In this document: one piece after another, positions 32,120 through 44,100 of the stretch
Numbering within the stretch: the stretch's first letter is position 1
How the letters are laid out: each line of letters begins with the position of its first letter
From: Bedellia somnulentella
Lineage: Eukaryota > Arthropoda > Insecta > Lepidoptera > Bedelliidae
Assembly: GCA_963576735.1 (NCBI GenBank)
Contig: OY755198.1
Location: 5,828,001 to 5,892,000 of the forward strand
Length of the DNA: 64,000 nucleotides
Direction of reading: 5' to 3'
Notes under the pieces: model-generated
Databases searched by the model: none
Told to the model about the DNA's origin: nothing
The model's input: only the letters and a program-made list of their open reading frames with translations
Made by a program: the position numbers and the translations under genes

Positions 32120-35100
32120 CTGAAAATATATTAAATAATTTAATGAATGTAGGTTTTTTTTATATTAATGATACATTTACAATTACTTTATATTAAAGTA
32201 ATTGTAAAATTATACAAGTTATCGTTTTCAGTTATACTATTAATATTATAAATAATAAATAAAGAATAAATAAAGGAAAGAAAAATTTCGACACAGGCGG
32301 GAATCGAACCCGCGACCTCGGGTATACGCCACCGTCGCTCTGCCAATTGAGCTACCGTGTCAATGGCTGCCAGCGCGAAATTCTTCTATCCTTTATTTCT
32401 TTTATACGTTTAAGTAGTGTTTGCGTTTCCTAAATAAATAAATAGATCCCCGCCTGTGTCGAAATTTTTCTTTCCTTTATTTATTCTTTATTTATTAGTA
32501 ATAATCCCCACATGAGGTTTTCATGAACAAAAAGGTTTAAATTATGTGATAGTTAGGCGTTTTCAACATTTGCATTCTATCTGAAAAGGTAGACAAATGG
32601 CCTTTCGAATTAGTAATAATTCGGAGGTAGGAAACGCAAACACTACTTAAACATGTTAAAGAAATAAAGGATAGAAGAATTTTGCACTGGCAGCCAATTG
32701 ACACGGTACCTCAGTTGGCAGAGCGTCGGGGCGTTTACCCGAGGTCGCGGGTTCGATCCCCGCCTGTGCCGAAAAAAAATTTTTCTTTCCTTTATTTATT
32801 CTTTATTTATTAGTAATAATCCCCACATGAGGTTTTCATGAACAAAAAGGTTTAAATTAATATTATAATTGTCAAAGTTTAGATTTTTGGATGTTTGTGT
32901 GTTTGAGGCGAAAAGGCTTTTCAATTAAAAAAGTATATGAATGCAGAATGCTAGATAATGACCCAAATTATAACATGGGATTCTTTTATCCCGGAAAAGT
33001 TTGACCAATAAAATATTCACGCCTGATTGAACTCAGTGTACCGGAAAAAACGCCTAAAGTTTGGCATAGCAAATTTACAGTACGAAGTCTGTCGGGTCAG
33101 CTTCTACTAGCCAAGTTAAGTTAAGTTTAAGTGAAATAAGCCAAGGTATGACTATGAGTGGCATTATAAAGATTAGAATAGCACTAATCCAGTTCTTAAA
33201 ACAGGTGTCGTAAGCAATCAGCTTTTGGTAAATATAAAAAAGTCATGGTTTATTTTACTTCCAAAAGTGGCTGAAGAATTTCGAAGCTCTGGCTGTAAAG
33301 TTTATAGCCGTAGCTAAATGAAATGGACTAAGTTGGACGTTATTGAGTGAAATGGTCTTAGTGATACTGAAATGGGCCTAATGTTTGAATGCTTGTCATG
33401 CGTTTCCAATTTCGTTTTTGTTTTTAGTAGTAAAATTATTTCTGATAATAAAGAAGTAACATTCGAATGATGCCACTTCTAACATTATATCAAATGCTTG
33501 CCGTAGGTATTCCAAATGATGTATAACTCACAGATCGATGTCTATCCCGATTAGAAGGACTATTAAAGCTCCTCCCACATATCGGACAAGGATACGTCTT
33601 CCCAGACTATAGTCATGCTGTTTTACTTCCTATGTTGTGTCAAATGGTTGTAATGCGTGTCACAAATGATTATGAAAAGAGCCAATTTTCGTTTTGGTAG
33701 CCACATGGGCCTAGTCCTGGTTATGAGTGGTGTGGTTTTAAATGATCCCACTTCTGACATTACGTCTGATGCTTCCATACGAGTCACTAATCAATTAATT
33801 ACTTACCGATCGATGTCTATCCCGATTAGAAGGACTATTAAAGCTCCTTTCACATATCGGACAAGGATAAGTCTTTCCAGAATGTCTATAGACATGCTGT
33901 TTGAGATGTCTTTGCGTCATGAACATACGACTAGAATTATTGGGTGGTGACAAAATGTTTCAAGAACCCAGATCATATTGTTATAAGTGTTTGAGAAATT
34001 TGTCTTGCTCTATATATGTGTGTACTGAAATGGACCTAATTTTGGTTGATTTAGTCTAACGATCCCACTTCTTATGTAATGTCAAATACTTGTCATATGT
34101 ATCACTAATAATAAAGTACTCACAGATCGATGTCTACCCCGATTAGAAGGATTATTAAAGCTCCGTCCACATATCGGAAAGGGTAGGTCTTCCCAGAATG
34201 GCAATATGCGTGTTGTTTGAGATGCCGTTGCATCATAAACATGAGATGAGACTAGATATTGTTACGTACCGGGTTCTTAATTTGGTAAATACCAGTCACA
34301 CTTTCGTGCAATAAGGTGTAATTATATTTATTGACCAATAACGCACTTTACACAACACAACAAACACTATCGATAATTAACTATCGATACTCGCACTGAT
34401 TAACAACACTAATTTACTCCGTTATAGTAACACTGTCCACACCGTTAAGCTTATTTCCGTAATCCGTATATCACTGCACTGTCGTATTTAATTTCTTCGC
34501 TCTAGTATTTCGCTTGTTCTCGCTTTAGTTCTTCGCACTCGAATACTCCGTAGCACGCGTCGCTCTTTATATATGCCAAATCTCAAATACGCGAATATTA
34601 CAGAAAGTTCTAGTACCACATTCTCGAAAAGTCGATATTCGAGAAACATCTAGTAATTCCTTTTTTTACTTATTAAAATACTAGTAACGCCATCTGTTCT
34701 CTAGTAGTGACACTTCCTTTAGCAACAGATATCATGGCGACTCATTAAATACTAGTAACGCCATCTAGTATAATCTAGTAGTGGCAAATCCTATCTCCTA
34801 CTTGCGAACAGATGTCGTAACATTACCCCCTCCTTACATTAATACTCGTCCCGAGTATTATTGCTTCCATGGTACTTCGCAAGTCGATCGATGTGAACTA
34901 TTTTCGAAGCCCCTCTAGGTTGGCGTTGAATTCTGTACGTTACATCGTTTATTCTAGTGACCACCTTGTACGGTCCTTCCCACCTATTTTGTAACTTAGA
35001 GGACTTCCCTTTCTGGCGAGTTGGATTGTGTAACCAGACGAGCATACCCTCTTCGAAACGCGGCGTGTTAGCTTTACGGTCATATCTGGTTTTCATCTTT

Positions 35101-38100
35101 TCACTAGCATGTAAACCATTTTCACGCACTAGGGAATGTACATCTTGCATTCTTTCCCTCAAATCGCTTACATATTCAGTTACACTCTGCGGCTCATCTG
35201 GTGACCCTCCTGTCAACAAATCTACAGGCAATCGTAGCTCTCTTCCGAAATTGACGAAAGCAGGTGTTTCCTTCGTGCTTTCGTGAACAGCTGACCGGTA
35301 AGACAGTAAAAATAATGGAATGTGTTTGTCCCAGTCCTTCTGATGTTTTTCAACCATCTTCGCCAACTGTCTCTCCAGTGTTTGGTTGAACCTCTCCACC
35401 ATTCCATCTGACTGAGGATGATATGGCGTCGTCCTGGTTTTATGCATTCCAAGTAGTTTGCACACCTCTTGAAATACTTGTGACTCAAAATTTCTTCCCT
35501 GGTCAGAGTGTATCTCCAGGGGCACGCCAAATCGACAGATCACTTCCTCAACCAGTTTTGTAGCCACAGTTATTGCTTCTTGATTGGGTATGGCAAACAC
35601 TTCAGGCCACTTAGTGAAGTAATCCATCACCACCATGAAATATTTATTTCCGGACTCTGATTGTGGAAACGGTCCAGCCACATCAACGGCAATCCTCTCC
35701 CAGGGAGCTCCCACATTGTACAACCGTAATCCCCCTCTACTCCGGGTCTGCGGACCTTTCACCGCGGCACACGTTGTACATTTCCGGCACCAGTCCTGTA
35801 CGTCGTCCCTACAATGAAGCCAGTAAAACTTCGCACGAACCTTCTGCAACGTACGATTTACCCCAAGATGCCCGCCCGAAACATCGTCATGTGTTTCCCG
35901 CAGTACATCTTTAACCTTGGCTCTGGGCACGACCAATTGTAGGTGCTCTTCCTTACCGTTGGGTTTCTCCCACCTCCGGTACAGTAGACCATTGATCAGA
36001 ACCAGGCTGTTCCATTGCGCCCAGTAAGCTTTCGTACTCACTCCTGTGGACGCTACTTCACTCCAAGCCGGTTGATCGTGTTTTTCCTTCTTCCATTTCA
36101 TGATGGGTCTGAGGTTCTCATCTTCTTCTTGGGCCTTCTGCATAGCTTCTGTTTCCCATCCATCCAATGGACAAATTCGAGTCACTTTCACGACCTCCTC
36201 CTTCGACTCTTGCTTCCGGCAATGTTTACAGTCTTCCGGACACGGTCTACGTGAAAGCGCGTCTGCATTGCCATGAGATTTACCACTACGGTGCTCGATA
36301 GAAAAGTCATACTCTTGTAGCTGTTCGATCCATCGAGCTACCTGTCCTTCCGGGTTTTTGAACTGGAGAAGCCATTTCAGTGCAGCATGATCAGTTCGAA
36401 GCTTGAACGGTCTCCCAATCAAATACTTGTAAAAATGCTGTAAGGTCTTCACTACAGCTAGAAGTTCCTTTCTCGTGACGCAGTAGTTTCTTTCCGCTTT
36501 AGATAGAGACTTGCTGAAATATCCGATCACAACTTCCTTGTCACCTTGGATCTGTGATAACACTCCACCAATAGCCATATTACTAGCATCGCTGTCAACG
36601 ATGTACTGTCCCTCTGGCTGTGGATATCCAAGGATAGGTGTCTCGCAAAGCCTCTTCTTCAGCTCATTGAAAGATAACTCGCATTCATCATCCCAAGAGA
36701 AGGTTTTCTTATCTTCAGTCAACCGATGCAATGGTTTGGCGATCTCAGAAAACCCTTTTACAAAACGTCGATAGTACGAGCAAAGGCCGAGAAAAGCTCG
36801 CACGTCTGTTTTGTCCTTTGGCGTCGGCCATTTCTGCACAGCTTCCACCTTTTCCGGATCCGTCTGAATTCCTTCTCGGCTGATTACGTGTCCTAAATAG
36901 TTCACTGAAGTTCTAAACAGCCGGCACTTCTTCGGATTCAGTTTCAGGTTTGCTCCACGAATTTTCTGAAAGACTTGTTCCAGGTTCTTGAGATGGTCTT
37001 GGAAGCTTTTGCCTATTATGACCACGTCGTCGAGGTACACCAGGCAAGCCTCGCCAACCAATCCCGCCAACGCACACTCCATAAGCCTTTCAAAAGTAGC
37101 TGGCGCGTTGCAGAGACCGAAAGGCATGACGTTAAACTGCCACAAACCCTTTCCAGTTGAAAACGCAGTCTTCTCTTTATCAGTCGGATGTATTTCCACC
37201 TGCCAGTAGCCTGACTTGCAGTCCAGGGTTGAAAACCACTTCATGCCACTCAAAGTATCCAGAGTGTCATCTATTCTTGGCAAAGGATAGCTGTCCTTCT
37301 TTGTCACGTTGTTCAGTTGCCTGTAGTCAACACAAAACCGTGTGCTTCCATTTTTCTTCTTAACAAGAACCACTGGAGAACACCACGGACTGGAGGACGG
37401 ACTAATGACCTTCTTCTTTTTCATGTCTTCGAGCAATTCTTCAACTTCTTTCTCCTTAGCGATTGGGATTCTCCTTGCTCTCTGTCTAATAGGTCTTTCG
37501 TCCCCTGTATCAATTCTGTGTTGCACTAGAGATGTTCTGCCTAAGTCCTCTTCTGCATTTGAGAAGATGTCAGCATATTTCACCAGCAACTGTTTAACCT
37601 TGATCCTCTCCAAGTAAGATAAGTCATCCTGGATCCCACTTCTGACACCAATTGTTACGTACCGGGTTCTTAATTTGGTAAATACCAGTCACACTTTCGT
37701 GCAATAAGGTGTAATTATATTTATTGACCAATAACGCACTTTACACAACACAACAAACACTATCGATAATTAACTATCGATACTCGCACTAATTAACAAC
37801 ACTAATTTACTCCGTTATAGTAACACTGTCCACACCGTTAAGCTTATTTCCGTAATCCGTATATCACTGCACTGTCGTATTTAATTTCTTCGCTCTAGTA
37901 TTTCGCTTGTTCTCGCTTTAGTTCTTCGCACTCGAATACTCCGTAGCACGCGTCGCTCTTTATATATGCCAAATCTCAAATACGCGAATATTACAGAAAG
38001 TTCTAGTGCCACATTCTCGAAAAGTCGATATTCGAGAAACATCTAGTAATTCCTTTTTTTACTTATTAAAATACTAGTAACGCCATCTAGTATAATCTAG

Positions 38101-41100
38101 TAGTGGCAAATCCTATCTCCTACTTGCGAACAGATGTCGTAACAATATTATGAATGGTTGTGAAATGAAATTTTCCTTGATCTGATTATGTGCGATAAGG
38201 ACTAATTCTGATCATAAGTGACCTTGGATTGGTTCTAAAGATAGTTATGACTCATTACTATCTTATTTACCGATAACTTATGAGTAAAAGTAAAATGATC
38301 CCACTTCTGACATAACGTCTGATGCTTCCATACGAGTCACTAATAAATTAATTACTCACCGATCGATGTCTATCCCGATTAGAAGGACTATTAAAGCTCC
38401 GCCCACATATCGGACAAGGATACGTCTTCTCAGAATGTTTATAGACATGCTGTTTGAGATGTCGTTGCGTCATGAACATACGACTAGAATTATTGGGTGG
38501 TGACAAAATGTTTCAAGAACTCAGATCATATTGTTATGAGAGTTTGAGAAATTTGTCTTGCTCTATTTATGTGTGTCTACTGAAATGGGCCTAATTTTGG
38601 TTGATTTAGTCTAACGATCCCATTTCTGATGTTATTTCAAATACTTGTCATATGTATCACTAATAATAAATTACTCACAGATCGATGTCTATCCCGATTA
38701 GATGGACTATTAAAGCTCCTCCCACATATCGGACAAGGATACGTCTTGCCAGAATGTCTATACGCATGTTGTTTGAGATGTCGTTGCGTCATGAACATTC
38801 GTCCGCAGGTTTCGCAGGCGAATGAGGCGACACCGCTGTGAGCGTGTTTGTGGTCTTCTAATACTGCTTTGCACTGTAAATACAGGGTTTATAATATATA
38901 AAACCTTACCTGTAAATATTGTTAATACGTTTTATTATTATTTATTTCCTTTTATGTTAGTCGCCTGCGGTTATTTATCATTGTTTAGTTCCTTTTTATT
39001 ATTTTTCTGCGATTTGTCGATAATATTTTTATTTCTCTGGTTTATGTTATTGTTTTTATTTAGTTGTTGTTATGGCAACGACGGAGCTGAGAGTTGTCAA
39101 ATTTTATTTTATCTTAAACTTTTCTTTAGTGATCAATTTTCAATGTGTTTGTGTACGAAGGTTAGATAGTTTTAAAATATGTTATATGATATAATTTTAA
39201 TTCATTTTTGGTGTCTAAAATGATAGCGCAGGCATTTATTTTTATTTTTAATGTAAGGCTAGGACATTTTACTTATTCAAATTTATATGTTTTCATCTTT
39301 TTATGTTAACTGAAACTCTTTTTAAAAAATCCTTCTTTTAGGTTTTATTGTCTATTGGGATTTTTTATTGATTGTCAAGGTTTTTTTATGGAGGAGGAAC
39401 AAATTCATGATTTCTACCTTAGATAAAAATAAAAGAAGAAGATGCGGCGTGAGCGTACAAATTGTCAACTAAATATGGGCCTTATCGGTTTATCACAACA
39501 CCGCACTACATCCATACGAACTGATACGAAAACACACGACATGACGCAAAGATAAAGATAGAGCGATGGGCTCGTATAGTCTGTCTCTGTCACTTAAACA
39601 TGTCAGATTTCAAGGATAAAATGGCCGAAATTAATAATATTTTGCTTGTAAATATATTTTTGGTGTATTTACGCATGAAACGTGATTCCCTGTGATTTGT
39701 TTTTACGCCTCGAATGATTTGTGCACTGAATAAAGGCACAGCCAGGCATTTTAAGCACGAATTGTATGAAAATTTTAATTTCGATGTCAAAGATTATGTC
39801 AGCTCGTCGACTTGAAGTATCGTAGCGGACTAAACTCGACTGAAGCAAACCAAGTACATTGTACTCAGTTTAGTAAGACCACGCGCGGGCAGAGGTTGCC
39901 GCATCTTTCTTTTATTTTTATCTAAGATTTCTACAAGAGATCCTTAAAAAGTATATCTTACTGAAGATTTTTTCTGATAGCTACTACTACCGTTGTTATA
40001 TTGAACAATCTTTACTACTTGGAGTCCTTTTGCTAAAAACACCTAAGAATAATATATATAATTTTATACCCTGGCGGAATTTGATAAACCAGTCAGAGTG
40101 GTATTCCGAAATGACCAATCATTTGGTCTTATTGGCTTGTGGACTAAAAATCATCAAAGATTGATATCTGGACCTTTGATTTCGCCAGTTATACTACTGG
40201 TTTTGGAGATTACTAATACCTTTGCTCTAGCCAGAACGTGGAAGTTTGGAATCGCATCAGTATCGTTATTTGGTTATATTTATTTTATATAATTCCTTCT
40301 TGTAATATTTTTGTATTGTGTACATCTAATTTTTAATAGACTGGTGTAACTTCTTTCTTGTTTTATTAGTCTCCTTGCTCTCCGCGTTTCGTGTCTTAGG
40401 TTTTATTTCCATAAGGGGATTAAGACTTAAGACACGTAACGTTACAGATTTTATTTATTTATTTTATTTGAAAGTTTTAAAACATAGGAATTTTCTAAAC
40501 AATGACGTATAGATATAGTAATAATCGAAAGGGTACATAAAGATTAATCTATATTAATAATAATAATAAAAGCATTTATTTGTCTTTTTTCAACACATGG
40601 CATAAAATAAACAATAAAACTTTATAAACGACAAAAAGGTCCAGAGCCTGGTCTATGCACATGAAGCAGATAGCTTCGATTTTCAGCTCTAACCAAAATC
40701 TATATTCTTATGAAGCCAAGTGGCTGTGCTTTATAAAGTATGATGGCAGGACGTGGATTATTAAGGTTACTTTGACCTAAAATTGTTGCCGTGTAGTGCC
40801 AGCTTAGAATGTCGCTACCCCTTTCTACCCACGGGTGTCGTAAGAGGCGACTAAGGATATTGGGGCTTTTTATTGGATTTTTGGGCGATGCGGTTGGAGA
40901 CCCATCACCAAAAACCTTTATTCTTACCATATTTTCCCCACTCAACTTCCAAAAGTGGCTGAGGAATTTATAATTCCTTAGCTCTGGTTACCCCTTCTAG
41001 GGAAATATAGCCGTGAGTATATGTATGTTTGACCTAAAATCTCATGGTGTCAATGTTCAAATAATGAGACTTGCTATAGGATAGCTTGTATATTAACATG

Positions 41101-44100
41101 TAGGAGCAAAAACAAGTATTGCCACAATTTAACGTTATTTCTTTTGCATATTTTTGGTGGTTGCAGTGTGTAAAGGAGTACTTTGAGCGTGTTTGTGGTC
41201 TACAAATACTTCTTTACACTGTGCATAAAAGAAAATAGTTACCATTTTAGTTTTTGTGTGGAATGAATAGACGATTGGATGATGTTGAGTTTTTTTTTTC
41301 AAATTGACGGAAAAGTGGCAGTATTTTTGTTAAATAGCGAAACGATCTAGTAAGATTGAAGAATTTTAACGCTGAATTTTGCAAAACGCTTTTTGCAAGA
41401 ACGTTTCACACTTTAGCATAAAGCCGATGTCAATGTTAGAGCTTATTCAAAAGGTGTGATAGAGGAGGTTTTTTAGTGCAGTAAACTACAAAATTTCTCA
41501 ATTTTGAAAACAGTGAAATATGAGAAGCCCGATGCCCGAATGACGTGAGTTTAGTCAAATAATTTTGTCAAAATCTCACACTCACTATATGCATAGAAGT
41601 AGTTGTGATCTGCAAGTAAGTCATAATGTTATCTAACTTTCATTATCTACATATAAAATATTCAAATAATAGCGACACCTATGTACAACTAGATTTTGTA
41701 ATAAATATGAACATGCTTATTGTATATTATATTATATATTTTTATTATTATATTTTGCTATGTAATGTCGGCTTAGAATAGCACTACCCCATTTCTTCCG
41801 GTGGGTGTACGTAAGAGGCGACTAACGGTTTTGATGCTTTTGAGGGATTTTTGGGCAATGAGGTTGGTGATCCATCACCAACAACCTTTATTTTACCATC
41901 TTTTCCCCACACAACTTCCAAAAGTGGCTGAGGAATTTCTGATTCCTTAGCTCTGGCTACCCCTTCTAGGGATTTATAGCCGTGAGTATATGTATGTATG
42001 TATGTATGCTTATTTAGGAGTTTAGGATGTTTATAACATAACATAAAATAGCATACCGTAAATGATCTTCCACATATATCACACAAATTCTTGGTGTTGA
42101 AAGGATAGCTGTATTTCTTTCTCAAATACTTTTTTCTGTCGCCTTTATCGTGAATATTGCTGATATGTATGTTCATGTTTAGCGCTGACTTGAATGCCTG
42201 CAAAGCAATCATTCTTTTAGAATTTGAATAAATAAATAATTAACTATGAATATAAAGTCGATTATTACATAAATGCCGTGTAGTGTCGGCTTAGAATAAC
42301 ACTACCCCATTTCTACCCGTGGGTGATCGTAAGAGGCGACTAAAGGTATGGGGCTTAAGTGATTTTTGGGCGATGTGGTTGGAGACCCGTCACCAAAAAC
42401 ATTTATTATTACTACCTTTTCCCCAATCAACTTCTAAAAGTGGCTGAGGAATTTCTCGTTCCAAAGCTCTGGCTACCCTTCTAAGGGATTTATACCCGTG
42501 AGTATATGTATGTATGTATGTATTACATAAATAAATTTACGGACATATTATAAACAGATCAAGTTAGCCCCAAACTAAGTAGAGCTTGTATTATGGAATA
42601 CTAACCCAACGATATATTTAATATTATAAAATACATAACATAACATAAACGTTCACGCCGAATATCCCCGAAGGGGTTGGCAGAGGTACTAATACTTCTG
42701 AACATCACGTGACTTTGTCACCTGGTGTTCAGAGTACCCACGTTTTGCATGGACAGTGTACTCACGTGATAGGGGGCAGGCCTATCGCCGTTTTGTACGA
42801 ATACACTGTCACATGACTAAGTACAACTCAGCCATGTGGGTTTCCTCACGATGTTTTCCCTCACCGTTAACAACCATGATAAATTAACCACACATATGTC
42901 TTTAGAAAAGACAAATTGGTGTAGGCCCGACCCAGGATTTGAACACTAGTCGTTTGCACGATAACCGAGTGTTCTACCCACTGGGCTATCACGGTTGCAT
43001 ATATAAAATACACATATAAATAACACCTAAGACTAAGAAACAATCATTTATGCTCATCACATAAATGTTGCCCTCAGCGGGGATCGAACCCGCAACCTCC
43101 GGATACAATACAAAATATATAGTTAGAATACAAATTATTTAGTAAAAGAAATGTTAAAAATCAAGGTAAAAGGATAGCTCAGAACAGAGAGATATAGTTT
43201 CAGACATCTCCATTCCTAAACCACTTTTGGATGAAAGTTGAATGATGAAAAGATGGCAAAATAAAGTATGATAGGTCTCTAGCCACATCGCCCAACAATC
43301 ACTTAAAAGGCTCCAAAACCTTAAGTTACCTAATAAATAAAGGAAAGAAAAATTTCGACACAGGCGGGAATCGAATCCGCGACCTCGGCCTTCCGAATTA
43401 GTAAAAATTCGGAGGTAGGAAACCCAAACACTACTTAAACGTGTAAAAGAAACAAAGGATAGAAGAATTTCGCGCTGGCAGCCATTGACACGGTAGCTCA
43501 ATTGGCAGAGCGTCGGGGCGTATACCCGAGGTCGCGGGTTCGATTCCCGCCTATGTCGAAACTTTTCTTTCCTTTATTTATAAGTAATAATCCCCACATG
43601 AGGTTTTCATGAACAAAAAAAAAAGATTTAAACTTAAGTTACCTCCTACGACACCCGTGCGTAACTGAGTGCTTTTCTAAGCTGACTTAAATCCATTATT
43701 GTAAAACTTTAGTTTGACCAAAAATATCCAACTATTATGTCATAATCAGACCCCGTGGCAAACTAGCGAATCCGTAGCAAACGTCAGTTGTGTATCAGGG
43801 TTAGCAAATATAATTTATTCGTTTCATTGTTAATCGTACTTGAACATTGCAATTTAATGATAACCTTACAAAACCTTTTTGGATGATCGCAATTAAAAAA
43901 AAACTAATAAATGGTTCAAATATATCAGAACGTGTACAAATATATCAGCTGTGTAGTGTCGGCTTAGAACACTACCCCATTTCTTTCAATGGGTGTACGT
44001 AAGAGGCGACTAACGGTATTGGGGCTTTACAGGGATTTTTGGGCGATGCTCTTGGAGACCCATCACCAACAACCTTTGTTTTACCATCTTCTCCCCTCAA

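Larger units (their letters stand above)
34260..38144 (-). mobile_element. Ty3/gypsy LTR retrotransposon lacking gag
   Basis: Two LTRs (34260-34822 and 37653-38144, TGTTACGTACC...GTCGTAACA) bound an internal region holding one intact pol ORF. ATAT flanks both sides (4-bp target duplication). A purine tract AAGGAGGGGG lies just inside the 3' LTR and a primer-site-like TGGTGTCAGAAGTGGGATC just inside the 5' LTR. Apart from one 71-bp indel, about two LTR substitutions were seen, so the insertion is recent. Only ~40 bp separate the primer site and RT coding, so gag and protease are missing. Confidence 0.92.

Noticed and set aside
33807..33930. Mutually exclusive alternative zinc-finger exons (copies F and H)
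   Set aside because: Their acceptor leaves one base before the first full codon, whereas exon 11 ends in phase 0, so a direct swap for exon 12 would shift the frame.
33657..33950. 97-codon plus-strand open frame
   Set aside because: It is antisense to zinc-finger exon copy F and has no recognisable domain.
38822..39169. 115-codon plus-strand open frame with hydrophobic stretches
   Set aside because: It overlaps exon 12 in antisense and the rest is T-rich intron; the hydrophobicity comes from T-rich codons.
39590..39790. Minus-strand 66-codon frame with a Cys pair
   Set aside because: It lies wholly inside the 509-bp MITE with target duplications and shows no zinc-finger spacing.
41757..42008. 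Long target duplication around this SINE-A (ATGCTTATT at both sides)
   Set aside because: The left match lies about 45 bp from the head and the sequences between do not match, so it is probably chance in AT-rich DNA.
43490..43560. A tRNA gene with good A and B boxes
   Set aside because: The same tRNA-like core with the same non-tRNA flanks recurs at 13.9, 32.3, 32.7, 51.5 and 60.4 kb, and position 33 of the loop is C, not T. It is a repeat (FB-t).
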